This document shows, piece by piece, positions 41,323 through 54,861 of a stretch of DNA of 64,000 nt. A program made the translations under genes and the position numbers. The notes under the pieces are model-generated. The model searched no databases. It was not told the DNA's origin and saw nothing but the letters and a program-made list of their open reading frames with translations. This DNA comes from Amanita rubescens (Eukaryota; Basidiomycota; Agaricomycetes; Agaricales; Amanitaceae): the NCBI GenBank assembly GCA_015039365.1, contig WION01000014.1, positions 124,001 to 188,000 of the forward strand, written 5' to 3'. Numbering within the stretch: the stretch's first letter is position 1; every line of letters starts with the position of its first letter.

Positions 41323-42872
41323 ATTGAACGCGAAGGTTGATATACCTCAGATCACATCAGCGATGTTGGCTAGATCACCCAATAAGGGCATATAAGAAAC
41401 TCGCATTTAGCCGCTAACAAACGGTCCAACCCAATGCCTTCAGCGAAATCGCGCGTTGATGAATTTCGCAGCTTGGAAATGAACTGGTCTCTAAGACGAG
41501 AAGAAAAGCTTTCCTGAGCATGAGCAACAAGGGTGTATTGGCAATGCTCTCCAGTGTCCATAATCATCGCGCCGTGAAAACAAGCAGAGGGCGTCGGCGA
41601 GAAACGCGCAGAAAGACGGAGCCGAGCTGAATGAGTATTGAGCACTGCCTTTGATAGTACACATACTGGCACGCGAAAAGAGGTGCACGTGCATGTAACC
41701 ACTGTACCATCTCACCGCAAGACATACGTCAATGTACTTCAGGACAGAGGAGCGCTTTACGGCGACCCTACGCACGTGAGGAACAACAGCAGGGATGACG
41801 TCGACCACGCGGACCAACAACCTGCGAAATAATGATGGAAGATGCGGATGAAGGAATGATCGTAAGCGAATATACGATAGACAAGCCCTAGCGCTGCTCT
41901 TAACGGCGCGTTACAAAATCCCGCGCGGCTTGCCCAGTATACATCTAAGAGTTGAGAGTAAGCTTGAAGAAACAAATCGGCACTGACCCTTTACGGCAAC
42001 CACCGAAGCCTTGAAAACACATACAAACATGGTTAAAGAGAGTGAGACGTGTATCGGATTCCTTATCTTCTGACTCGCTCTCGCGAGTCTCCGTCGACAG
42101 ATCCAGACAAACGGGACTTCTTCAAAGCCTTCGTGGTAGCGAAACTCCCTTCGGTATCGGTGCAGCTTCGGTCGGCAAGGTTATCCGATCCATTGCTTGT
42201 CGGCTGCGCCCTGCTCCAATAAGTCCACCATGTGGACTGCGCGGTGGTGTGTAGGTCAGGTCCCTTTGGGATCGTCCTGGCCTATTGCAATCCAACCTGC
42301 GGTCATCCTCGCTGCATTAGTAGCAGGCCTGACGAACCCTCCGGGGCTGATAACCTGTTGTTTGTCAGTCCAACCTGTGCTAAGGGTTGTGCAAGCTTTT
42401 GCCAAACGGCAAAGGCCAATCGAAACTAGCACGTGGTGGACAGTTCTGAAAGGCTTTGTAGGGTGGGTGGGGCAATTGCATACGAGCCGATGCTGTCTGT
42501 CTGTTCGCAATTTTTGGGAACCTTTTTTGTTATCGATTGTATCATGTATAATATTGCCTTGTGTTACAATTGACGTTGACAACCCGTGTGAACTTATTTG
42601 GCTGCTTCTTCCACATGAAAAGTGTCAGCCGCACAACTCTGACGAAGCTTTCAAATTCTTCGCTCAAGAAAATTTTCGCAACGGCTATTTGAGCGCTCCA
42701 GGTCTAGGCCTACTTAGCGGCCGTAATCATAATATCGGTTCAAGTCAACATTACCTCAAGGCGGAAAGGCGTGTATAACCGGCAACGGCCCCACCGGCCC
42801 CACACCCACTGCAGCCCTTGATCATTTTAATCTACATACCCCAAAATGTAATCCTCTTGAACCCACCCCACC
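41323..42872. other. Intergenic region with doubtful frames
   Basis: Contains a 193-codon plus-strand frame (42197-42778) and overlapping minus-strand frames. None has a signal, motif or splice context that I recognise. The 41940-41990 stretch resembles 39770-39815. A decayed gene is possible. Confidence 0.35.
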
Positions 42873-43906
42873 ATGTTCACCAAGCTCCTCAACCGCATTC
42901 CTGGCGCAAGTTCCATGCCAAGGACGAAGACGACAGAGGAGCAGAGTCTGCTCGACGGGCCATGCCTCTCTTCCGCTTCGACAGCGGTGTATGGCACATA
43001 TCATGCGGACAAGGAGGTCCGTCCGTGATTACACCCTACCTAGCATATGAATCTGTCCTGACAACGCGCTCGTGATAGGCCAACCATTTCGAGAATCTAT
43101 CAGACTTTGAGATGAAGGCCATCGTAGATCGACATGCTGGTCCTTCCATCCGGAGGGTAGCGTACGATACAACGATGAAAACGTTACCTTCACATGAGGC
43201 TTACGAAGCTCACATCATGGCGGTTGTCGCGGAATCCACATCCATTCCCGTTCCCCGTGTACGGCGCGTTTACGAGCAGCAACAACGTACCCATATCCTC
43301 ATGGAACACATCGATGGCATTGACTTGATCAATGCGTGGCCGCGTCTTCCTCTCTGGCGCAAACTCTACATCGCATGGCTTGTGCGTGGATACGTAAAAC
43401 AGCTGCGGCGAATCAAACTTCCTCACCCTGACGTTCCCGGACCGTTTGATGGCACGGGAAAGCCATTCAATTGCAAAGGTCACTTTTTCACAAATGATGG
43501 TGCCGGTCCTTTTTCCTCCCATTGTGATATGCGCGAGTGGTTCCACCGCAAACATCGGATCGCCAAGACCGCCCAAAAGAGGCATGGTCTCAAGCGTTCC
43601 CGTGCAGAGTTTGTCGATCATGACCCCCTCGTGCTTGTGAATGGCAACATCAACCCTCGCGGCATTCGATTAGGAACGGACGGCACTGTCTGGTTGATGG
43701 ATTGGTCTTTGGCGGGGTTATACCCCAAGTCGTTTGAGTATTGCAGTATCATGGCAGATGGACAGTTGCCTGATACACCGCGTCTGTGGACCAGACTGGC
43801 ACACTGGATAGCAAGTGGTCGTTCGAACAAACGACAGTGGGAGTTCCTTTGTAGCATCAAGCTGGCTCTGCTCTTTCCCTATGACGAGTCAGACTTCCTT
43901 TGGTGA
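42873..43906 (+). CDS. APH-like phosphotransferase-fold protein, altered catalytic loop
   Basis: Two exons, 42873-43016 and 43079-43906, join in phase 0 to give 323 residues. The fold is that of fungal aminoglycoside-phosphotransferase-like kinases: IPVPRVRRVY, HILMEHIDGIDL in the hinge, LVNGNINPRGI at the catalytic loop and VWLMDWSLAGLYPKSFEY at the metal-binding loop. In active members the catalytic loop reads HGDLxPRNI. Here His and Asp are replaced (NGNINPRGI), while the metal-binding Asp of the DWSLAG motif is kept. The protein may thus be a pseudokinase. Substrates of these fungal families are mostly unknown. The frame is intact, so the change is not due to a frameshift. Confidence 0.78.
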
Positions 43907-44233
43907 CATTCCTTTTTTATATCCATGACGACCATAGATGATCATATCATGACCGTTACTATATCAGGGTTGGGATAATCTGCATATAACACATGTCCTG
44001 TACTGGTTTCATTGACGAGGAATATCATGTCATTTTACAGAGTTCATGGTATTCGTGAATGAGTTGCCGCAATTGATATACTAACTAGTTGATCACCGCG
44101 AAACCCGGAGCATACTCCCCCACTGATATATAACGCGTAGTGGCACGGGACCTTGCAGGTTTGCTGGTTCAAACTTCCTACCCAACGCGCTGGTCGCATC
44201 CTCCCCTTATTCTCGACTCTAACAAGCAGTAAA
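43907..44233. other. Intergenic region
   Basis: Short gap of 327 bases between the APH-like gene and the second M35-like gene. Probably the 3' UTR and promoter. The B-box-like TGGTTCAAACTTCC at about 44163 is not part of a foldable tRNA. Confidence 0.4.
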
Positions 44234-45003
44234 ATGCGAATTACACTTATTTTCCTCATTCTTCCATGTTTCTTCAATGTTTTACTGGCATCGCCAGTGC
44301 CAGGAAATGGCATATCAAGACTCATTGCAGGGGCTGATGTCCCGCGTCCAAAATCTGAAGGATGCACCCCAGAACAAGAGAGGGAGATCACCGAAGCTGT
44401 ACACCATGCCGTAGCCTATGTTAAGGATTCCCCTGAGTCAGTTACTGATATTCACTCTGAATACCATTGATGTTCTTCTCTCAAAACATATCGTGAAGTC
44501 GCACCACGTTTTAAGAAGTGGTTTAATAACCCGGTTCCTGAGCGGTGGAAAAAACTCCAAGCCTTATTTCAAAAGATGGATGGTGGTGTGTACGTCTGCG
44601 GCAGATGTACCGTCGAAGACATCGCTCTGTCCACTATTGCCCGTACCGAAGACAAGGAGTGGGGGCTCAATATTTTTCGTATACATGAATTGGCGCTAAC
44701 ACGACAGACCAAACTTGGGCGAATGTACCTTTGTCCTCTGTTTTTTGGAAAGTCACGCAGGCTTGTAGGTCATCAATCAAAAGTAAGCAATCTTTTGAAT
44801 TTTTTTGAGAGAATGATTCTGATAACATTCAGGCTGGTATTATTGTCCACGAGTGGAGCCACTTTGATGACATTGGAGGAACCAGTGATCATCATATTTC
44901 CGCGTACGCAAGCGCATACCTTGCCGAGTGGAATCCAGAGGCGGCTCTTGACAATGCATACTCGATCCAGTACTTTGCTGAAAACGTTCCACATCTTGAT
45001 TAG
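44234..45003 (+). CDS. M35-like secreted metallopeptidase, second copy
   Basis: The N-terminal exon encodes a signal peptide (MRITLIFLILPCFFNVLLA) and a short region (CTPEQEREITEAVHHAVAYV). A middle exon encodes FKKWFNNPVPERW through VCGRCTVEDIALS to LYLCPLFF-like MYLCPLFFGK. After a 50-base intron (44781-44830) the last exon gives IIVHEWSHFDDIGG (HExxH) and NAYSIQYFAENVPHLD. It corresponds to the peptidyl-Lys peptidase at 38296 but is shorter and diverged, and the propeptide is much reduced. The join between the first and middle exons could not be put in frame with a standard splice pair; a frame slip there is possible. Activity is uncertain. Confidence 0.6.
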
Positions 45004-45666
45004 ATAGCTGGTAAAGTGCAGCAGGAGGCGGCCGAGGCGTATCCAAAGGGTTGTGTCCACGGTAGATGATCGTCTGTGTACATGGTTGAATTTAGGTACA
45101 TCAGCCCCCTCGCGCGTTAAGATCGACCGTTTAGCCCTGGGCCACAATCACAAACTCTTCATTATAATTCCCGAAAGAAAAGAAAAAGAAGAAAACACGC
45201 ATTATAACTTCATACACGCGACAACGAAAAGAAAACAAGGAGAAAAAAATTCTTTTTAAAAAAAAAAATCATACGAGCGTTACCCCATAAATAACTAAGC
45301 AACAAAGCAGAACCGGGATTGTCGTAAAAAAAACCACATAAAAGAGACGAGGAAAAAAGAGGGGGGTAAGGTAAGGTAAGGTTGTTCTAATATATTTAAA
45401 AAGAGGGAATGAAGTGATGCTTGCTGTCCGACGTCTCGTGGCATTGAGCAAGAGATATTATTTCGTATTGAAGTCATCAATCATCAGAGGGTGGTGGTGG
45501 TGGTTGTCGTGGGGGGGTGTATACATATATATATAAGGTTTGAGTTTGGTTGCATTTCGTGTGGTAGTAGTCGTAGTGTTTGGTGGTGGTAAGTATATGA
45601 CGTGTGAGCCACCGCACATGCATATTAGGGAATAAAGGAGAGAGAGAGAGTTTGAAACGAAAACGA
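45004..45666. other. Convergent intergenic, low complexity
   Basis: Between two 3' ends (M35-like + and KIN1 -). Contains A- and AG-rich tracts (45180-45280), a GGTAAG repeat near 45370 and GGT/GT-rich sequence at 45490-45600. No gene is supported; the minus-strand frames here are simple-sequence artefacts. Confidence 0.5.
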
Positions 45667-48600
45667 TCATAACTTGAGTTCGGTGAGTACACGCCGCGCC
45701 AGCATTTGGTACTGCCAGCCATCTCCGCTCGCCCTACGGAACTGAATACCATTCAGTGGAAGCCACTGGACCTTTTTTTTCCGCCAGACACCGTCAGAAC
45801 ACGTTGTACGAAACCTAGCAACCACTGACCTTGACTATATTAATCTCAAACCGAACGCCTAGCTTATTGTTTCCAACATTGTCAAATGCGTCCACCTCGC
45901 CCGTCGGAGCTTGGCTGAGGCTGTGAAGAGGAGAAGGTGCTCTATTGCTGGTAGAATCGCGCGGGATCGGAGGGAGCATCTTGCCCTTGCCTATCGTTGA
46001 CGGCCGACTCCCGGGCGTCTCCGGTCCGTCAGCAGACGGTCCATTAGCCCCATTCGCGGAATAGTCCCCATGCACAACGGTATGGTTGTTGGACGAAACG
46101 TTAAAGAACGAAGATGATCCGCTACTTGGCGTAGCCGTGAGAGTCGTGCCGACAGAAGGCCGGCCTGGAGCTTCCTTTTCTTTTTCCTTCTCCTTCTCGA
46201 GCGGAAGCTCCTTGTCCTTCCCCTTGTCGCGCTTCATGCCAAATGAGAGTTTGGACGCCTTTTTCACAATGGACCTCTTGTGAGACAGCCCAGGGCCCGT
46301 CGATCCAGACGACGCCAGCTGAGGCGTTGGTGGCGGCAATACCGATGACATGTCGATCGACGGCAGATGGACACACTCAAACCCGGTCTTGGTCTCCCGA
46401 TACTGAATCTGCATCCGATCCAGAACGCGACGGATATCAGTCTTGATAACCGCAGGCGTCTTTGTCGACGTCGTCGCAACGCTGCAATGGAAAACACCGT
46501 CAGCAACCAGGCCAACACTCGCCGACGCATCACGCTCACCTAAACAGCCCTTTGAGATACACAGGCTTTGCGCTCTCATCCTTTTCATGATCGCCCACAT
46601 CGTGAGCAGGCACGTCCACAGAAAGTTCCTCTGCAGCTTCCTCCTCTTCACGCTTCTCAGTTAGGTCGTTATCTCTCGCAAACAGCCTCTCGGCCCGTCC
46701 AGCAAAGCCCATCGAAGGCCGTCTATGGCGTCCAATAGAACCCCCAGCGGTAAGGAGCACGCCACCCGTGCTACTCCGCCTCTCATGCCGAGTAGACCGT
46801 CCATGAGAATCCAAAACCGTCGCCGCTCTACGATGCACATTCCCAACAGGCTTGGAAGGTGATGAAGGCCTCGGAGTCGTCTGAACACTCGCATCACCAC
46901 TCTCCGTCTCTCCTTCCCCTGCAGTCGCATCCTTATCATTATCCTTATTCTTCTTCTCCTCCTCCTCTTCCGCCGGCTCCTGCTGCTGTTGCTGCTGCTT
47001 CACATCCGCAGACGGTCTAGGAGATACCGCCGCCAACCCAGGCAAAACAGAAGCCCTCTTATTCGGCGAATGCCTCCTCGAATCGCCACCCCCAACACCA
47101 ACACCGCCGGTGCCCACCAACAAACTTTGCATCTTCCTCACCAACGTTGCTCCAGCCGCCAACGGCGACGCCAACCCATGCGCATGTTCCGCAGTCGGTG
47201 TTTTCTCCTTTTCCGACTCGACGACGACGACAGCTGCTGCTGCGGTCGAGTCCCCACCCGTCGTAGTCGAAGACGACGCCGATTTCTTGGGAGGTAGTGC
47301 CTGGTTCTCTTCAGCAGCGTTCTCTCCATTCCCAAAGAGTCCTCCCCAAGCTTTACCCAACGTCGTCGGCCTCTGACTCATACTATGGCTTCGTCTATGC
47401 GTGCTGGCGGGAGGTGCGCGGGGAAGCTCGCGAGGTTTACTGCCGGTCAGAGCTTTCTGATCAATCTCGACCTGTCGTTTCGCGGCGGCCGCGGAAGGCG
47501 AAGGTGGTGGTAACCCGGGATCTCGCGGACGAGGTTGAGGATGGAAGGATGGGGAAGTGGGTGAAGGAGCGACTGTGTTGTTGTCGTAGGACATGCCGGA
47601 GTAGTGTGAAGTCTCCGGGGCGGGAAGACGAGGAAGGGGCATGCTGTAATCTGCCTTGCCGGCGGTGGAGACGGTTTCTTTCTTGGCGGGTACTGGGGCG
47701 GTATAGTGAGGTTGTTTCGTGGTGCCGTACGAGACGTTGTCTTCGCCGGTGACGTTGGCGACGGGACCGTTGGTAGCAGCAGCAGCAGCAGCACCGGTAC
47801 CGGAAGCGTCTTGTACGGATAGTTGAGAGCTTGCGAATTGACCTGGACCGTAGACACGCTCTCGTTCCTGCTTCTCTCGAGCAAGGTAATACATCGATAG
47901 AAGGGGATGGAAGCCGCGAGTGGGATCCAGCGGATCCCGATGAGAGTCACCGGAGCTAAAGGCAAGATGATGTTGCGAATTTGGAGGTGACTGGCTCATG
48001 GGTGTTCCTGGTGGTGATGAAATAGGCGAAAAGAACTTGCGTCGATAAAAGTCAAAACCAGAAAAGCGTTTTGACCTCTTGGAGGGTGTAGACTGTTCTT
48101 GTCTGGTGCTACTTGAATCGAAAGAGATGGCGAGACTCGAGTTGGACATGGAGGACTCTCCCCAACGACCGTTTCCGTTCAAGGAACCAAGATGACGTTT
48201 CCGTTCCCATTGCTGGACGGCGCGGACGTAGGTATCCGATTCGAGGATACGAATGAGTCTCTTCTCAATGTCATCTTCGGTACCAAACTCGAAGCCTTTC
48301 ATGTCGCGAATGACATTCCGATCGAGCTCATCTACGCGCAGCGGTTCGCGACGGACGAGATGAGGATCAGGTGAACCGTTGAAACCTCGAACCATCCATG
48401 GATGACTGAGGACTTCGTGAAGGGAAGCACGATTTGAAGGATTTGTGACGAGCATTCGGGATAATAGATGCTTGCATTCTGGAATGATTGGTGAGATGTT
48501 CACTTTACAAAAAAAAAATCGAAAAAAAGAGCTTACCTGCACTTAGCCAAACGGGGTACTCCACCAAGCCACGTTTTATCTTTGCGTGCAATGCAGGCAT

Positions 48601-49623
48601 ACTCTGATCGTCAAAAGGAACCTTTCCGCATACGAGGACGTAAAGGACGACACCAAAGCTCCAGACATCGACTTCGGGACCTGTATATACCCTTGCGTTT
48701 AACAACTCTGGAGCTGCAAAGTACAAGGAACCGCAAAAAGTCGAGAGTTGTGCGATTGGGTCATAAAGGTTGGAAAGACCAAAGTCGATTATCTTAATGT
48801 TGCCGGTTTGGGATATAAGGATATTTTCAATCTTGAGGTCTAGAGGGAGAGGCGTGAGAGCAACGTGAGGCAACATGAAGAGGACAACCAACCGCGATGA
48901 ACGACGTTATTCTGGTGACAATAATCGAGGGCGCTTCCTATTTGTCTTGCGAATTTACGAGCAACACGCTCGCGCAGTCGACCATGACTGATGATGTAAT
49001 CGAGCATTTGACCGCCGTTGATATACTCAAAGACCATGTAGTAGTGATGTTGATGGACGATCATTTCGCGCATGCCGCAAATGTAAGGGTGATGTAACAG
49101 CATGGAAAGGGCTGCCTCGCGGAGGGTGCGAATTTCCTTCGAGGCATCCTTTGAGGCTTGTTTTGCTGCGACTGGATCTAGAGTGGCACCGTTTGGAGGT
49201 GGAGGAGCAGGGTTGACTCTCGGGAGGATTTTAATTGCGAGCTGGAAGGAATGAGGACAAGGAAGAGGGTAGAAAGAAGAAGTGTGGCCGTACCTTTTCT
49301 CCGGACACGTTATGGACAGCGAGTTTTACTTTACCCATGCTACCTGCTCCGAGAGTCTTTCCGATGGTGTAGTCACCTAGAATACGATTTGAACGAGCTG
49401 ATCCACGGTGTTTTCTATGATGATGTGGTTGCTCTTCTGTAGGTGGTTGTGCTGGAGTTGGTTGAGCTACATCTTGTTGGTGAAATGGCTGTGGAGGCAT
49501 CGAAACTGGACGGGGTCTTGCGGAAATGGTACGGGAAGTCGGCGCGGATGAGTCCGATTGAATTGTTGAACTGACAGCGTCTTCTGGTACGCGGTTGAGC
49601 GGCGCTGTGAGATAGCCAGCCAT
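45667..49623 (-). CDS. KIN1: Ser/Thr protein kinase KIN1 (MARK/PAR-1 type)
   Basis: Six exons close exactly to 1,228 residues: 49294-49623, 48893-49241, 48537-48839, 46541-48478, 45830-46491 and 45667-45771. The kinase domain (about residues 85-400) shows [16 protein letters not shown] (P-loop), LAIKIL (catalytic Lys), [21 protein letters not shown] and [14 protein letters not shown] long disordered Ser/Pro/Gln region follows. The C-terminus is a KA1 domain: [39 protein letters not shown], and ends LTELKL. KIN1 kinases work at the cortex in polarity, exocytosis and ER stress signalling. The gene's 5' end is 36 bases from the SPC1 stop on the same strand. No damage seen. Confidence 0.92.
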
Positions 49624-49658
49624 CGCCGGTGAAAACTCAAAAAGCAGTGTTTGTCACA

Positions 49659-49986
49659 TTATTTACTCCAACACACCCCGTCCCGTCGGTACATTCCCCA
49701 CCCTGGTACAACTCCAACAGCGACAATAATTAAACTAACACCTAACATCATAAACGTCGTTGACATTGATTGTAATCCGAATCCAATAACAAACGACACT
49801 CCCTGTATACCAACCTCAGTCAGTTTCAAGAACGAGTTGTGATTCACTCACCGTCGCTGTCATTAATCCAGCTCGCATAAGCGTCTCTGCACGCTGTTGT
49901 CCAATGAAATCCTATTCCGAGTCGGTACACGTTCCCATCATAAAACAAAAGCTACGCACGATTTTGCCTTCCAACAGCTCTTGCAT
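49659..49986 (-). CDS. SPC1: Signal peptidase complex subunit SPC1 (SPC12)
   Basis: Three exons, 49960-49986, 49852-49911 and 49659-49802, give 76 residues. It begins MQELLEGKIDFIGQQRAETL, followed by two close hydrophobic helices (VSFVIGFGLQS and MMLGVSLIIVAVGVVPGW) and the conserved end PGWGMYRR. This is the SPC12 family layout: a short cytosolic N-terminus, two membrane helices and a PxxxYRR-type motif. The family's usual length is 80-100. It is a non-catalytic subunit of ER signal peptidase. The gene is packed between KIN1 and the SRA gene, all minus strand, with 36 and 84 base gaps. Confidence 0.85.
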
Positions 49987-50070
49987 GGTTAAACTCAAAA
50001 CGGCTCTTTCCGGTCACATACTAATACAGATCATCACATGTACATACAATACAGATCATAAGCATTACAA

Positions 50071-51049
50071 TTACACTCCCCTCACTGGCAGAGTTCCTTG
50101 CCCAGGCAGTCGCTAGAGTACATCAGAGAATAGTATACACACAACACTATTCAACTCACCCTCAGGTCATACTTGCACACTTGGAATCCATTCTTGCTTT
50201 TCGACATGTATGCCTGCCATGCTGTGTCATACATCATGTCGTGAGCCAACAACTCACAAACACACCTTTTCAACTATATAAAGGCCATCATAGCGGTATC
50301 CCGTTTCAGGGGCATACTTGGAATGCTTATGAGGCCCCCGTATCACGCGGACAGGCCTTTTCGTCTCTGCGGATATCTGATTGCCGTCAATTGGTAAGCT
50401 AGCGTATAGTATTAGCACACTCACCTGTAATGCCCTGTTGTGCTGGTGCTCGAAACTCTGGTCGAACGTCACATTAGGTTTGCGCTGCCGGTAGCGATAA
50501 AATAAACATGAGTCATTCCACTCCAATGTATTTCCCACTCACGCCGTAAACGTCACCATCCTTCCCACCTAGGCATAAAGAACCCTTGAGTAAATGACTC
50601 GAGTCAGTGAGAGAGAGAGAGAGGTGCACCCACCAGTCCCCGTATACGAGCTGAAAATGCTATCGGTACAATCACAGGAGTGGACGGGAACAGACGTACA
50701 TGAAATCCCCTTCATCTACGTCGTCTTCATATCCATTAGATAACACGATGGAATAGGCGCCATCCTTGGTGTTTCCTGCGATTCCTGCAGTTTGTTGGTT
50801 ATGAACATTGGATTTCTTTAGATCGTCCCTTTTGTTCATTGTCATCAACTATCATAGCATAGACAGTAAACGCACGCACCTCCTCGCGAACGTCGCGAAA
50901 ACGGGTACCCCCAGAACCTCCCCATACTTAGGGTCTTGCTCCGCCTGCGCGTTCTGGTAGTCCGGGGCCAGACTGAATTTATATCGTCTTCAAAAAAGAG
51001 CGTCAGTTCAGCAAAGCAAGGGAACAAAGTGGACGTACAATCTTTCCAT
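50071..51049 (-). CDS. Single-domain YDG/SRA protein
   Basis: Several small exons, the first only 11 bases (51039-51049), give about 185 residues. Readable family features in order are GEVLGVPVFATFARR, GNTKDGAYSIVLSNGYEDD, YTGTGGKDGDVYG, FDQSFEHQHNRALQ, RPVRVIRGPHKHSKYAPETG and YRYDGLYIVEK. These match the SRA domain of UHRF1-type proteins, including the YDG signature and the base-flipping pocket region. There is no PHD, RING or SET domain, so it is SRA only. SRA domains bind hemimethylated or modified cytosine. In fungi such stand-alone proteins are poorly studied. It is transcribed divergently from GPN1 with 111 bases between start codons. Confidence 0.87.
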
Positions 51050-51160
51050 TGTTGAGGTGTGAATGAAAGAAGCAAGTCCCTTTTATACCCGGACCATGGC
51101 GGTGACTCGGGAGAGATTAGATTGTTGCTTACTAATCCAACACCAACATCTTTCACCACC
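51050..51160. promoter_or_regulatory. Compact bidirectional promoter (SRA gene / GPN1)
   Basis: Only 111 bases separate the ATG of the SRA gene (51049, minus) from that of GPN1 (51161, plus), so both core promoters must be in or overlap this interval. A TTTTATA element lies at about 51080. No other element is recognised. Confidence 0.6.
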
Positions 51161-52587
51161 ATGTCAGAAACACAAAAGAAACCGATTGCGATTATCACCA
51201 TCGGAATGGCTGGCGCTGGTAAATCTACCTTTGTTCAACGCATCAATTCCTACCTCCACTCAACCTCAAAACCACCTTACATCCTCAACCTCGACCCAGC
51301 CGTCACAAACACCCCATTCGAGCCCAATATCGATATTAGAGACACTGTAAACTACCAAGAGGTCATGAAGCAGTGTGTACATGACTATTTAGCTCTCCAC
51401 TACTTGCGTTGAAAAAAAATCTCGTCGCGATCCGGTCTCCTAAAGATACAATTTAGGACCGAACGGAGGTATCCTCACCGCGCTCAACTTGTTTACGACA
51501 AAATTTGATCAAGTTCTCGATATCGTCGAAAAGAGAACGGAAGAGGTAGAGTGAGTCGTTCCTGATGCATATCCTTTTCATTCTTATGCTCGCGGTTAAC
51601 TAGTTATGTCATTCTGGATACGCCGGGACAGATTGAGATTTTTACTTGGTCCGCTTCTGGTGCTATCATCACAGATGCTCTTGCATCTTCTATTCCTACC
51701 GTAGTGGCGTACATTATCGATACACCAAGGACAACAGCGCCAGCGACGTTCATGTCCAACATGCTCTACGCTTGCAGGTAAGTAACGTTGCATTACACCC
51801 GCATTATACACATCACCGTCTTGCAGCATCCTTTACAAAACCAAATTGCCATTTATTCTCGTTTTTAACAAGACGGACGTTCAATCGCACGCATTTGCGG
51901 TAGAGTGGATGCAAGATTTTGAAGAATTTCAAACTGCTCTTGCTGCTCACACCGGGACGAGGGATTCGGAAGGTGAACCGACGTACATGAACAGTCTGAT
52001 GAATAGTATGAGCTTGGTTCTCGACGAGTTTTACAAAAATCTCAAGGTAACGTGCCCGTCTCGGACGCTAGATATATATACTGACACAACGCAGGCCGTC
52101 GGGGTATCGAGTATGACGGGAGACGGTATAAAAGAGTTTTTCGATGCAGTCGATGCATCTCGAGACGAATACGAAAAGTACGTCCGGCGCGTCATCCAAC
52201 AGTCGTCATCGCGATCTGATGGCACCAAGGGATTACCTACCGGAACTTGAACGCGCCCGCGCTCATCGCGACCAATCGCTCAAAACTGCCAAGGAAGAGT
52301 CGATGAGCCGGATGATGAAAGATCTAACCGTTGATCGGGCCAAGAATCCGTCGGCGTTTGTAAATGATACGTGGGATCAGGACGAAGACGAGGAGATCGA
52401 GGGTGATGATGATGATGATTCAGAGGTCAATATAATCGATCGTAGTATGTGTTTCTGTTTCCCATCCCAGTGGTGCGGTACCTTGATGACTATGACAGGC
52501 GAGGGGCGATGGCCCGGTCAATATATTGATGTCACACGCGCCCGACGACATCCGGATGAGAATATTAATTGGCCGAGGCCAGGATGA
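51161..52587 (+). CDS. GPN1: GPN-loop GTPase 1 (NPA3/XAB1)
   Basis: Six exons: 51161-51372, 51446-51550, 51604-51777, 51827-52046, 52095-52177 and 52230-52587; about 383 residues. The P-loop is GMAGAGKST, followed by ILNLDPAV, the GPN loop [19 protein letters not shown] (G3), VFNKTD (G4) and a C-terminal acidic tail after [12 protein letters not shown]. These are the GPN1 signatures. The protein is needed for nuclear import and assembly of RNA polymerase II. The last 45 codons after the acidic stretch (DSEVNIIDR) look unlike the family; the true stop could follow a missed short intron near 52445-52470. Frame otherwise intact. Confidence 0.88.
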
Positions 52588-52920
52588 GCTCTGCGTGTGT
52601 CGTGTTGGGCGCGTTGTCATGTCTGATTTCATTCAAGCTGTCAGCAAAACAGCAAAGGAAATGCCGAACCCGTGTGACTTGTTTTATCCCCATGACATGT
52701 ACATAGCCTATTGACATATAATATACAACTGCTGCAACGCAAAGTGGCTGTGACTGATCTGGCTCAAAGAGGAAGAGGATTAAAGCGAAATAGATGCGCT
52801 TACTCTTTACGTGATCCTGTCTTCAAACGCCCTACAAATTCCCGCCACTTCTTGACCGCTGACAACCAGCATCCCTCTTTCTCTTGTTTGCTCTCTTCCA
52901 AGAACTCATCGCCCACTCAA
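52588..52920. other. Intergenic region
   Basis: 333 bases between GPN1 and CDK1 on the same strand, expected to hold the GPN1 3' UTR and the CDK1 promoter. No gene or distinct element seen. Confidence 0.45.
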
Positions 52921-54513
<1,593 letters not shown>

Positions 54514-54861
54514 GACGTGATCAATGTAATCGCGCTTTCCCCCTTCCATCGCCTTTTTTTGTTCTCTCGGTCTTTCTTTTTTTCCCCAAGATTGTAACAA
54601 GAGCAGCATTAACAATTGCAATACCGTATTATACAATATATGGCATTCACTGTTTTCCCCAACTCTTTAATCTTTGCTCCGCTGTTTTTTATGCAATATC
54701 ACTGTAATGCATTGGACTCGCAATGGCACACGCGCGATGTTTATGCTTTAACTCTCGGTCTCTTCGGCGTCGCTAATTATAATGGGTTGCAATCACACAT
54801 TCCACATAGAATACATACATATACACAAACGGAGCAATTGAGACGTTATCCCGAGTACGCA
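54514..54861. other. Convergent intergenic region
   Basis: 348 bases between CDK1 (+) and the GH55 gene (-) 3' ends. T-rich tracts (TTTTTTT near 54547 and 54577) are compatible with 3' UTR and poly(A) signals. No gene. Confidence 0.45.

Noticed and set aside
46661..47752. Several open frames opposite or within the KIN1 middle region
   Set aside because: Shadows of the low-complexity KIN1 linker; the KIN1 frame has the kinase and KA1 domains in phase.
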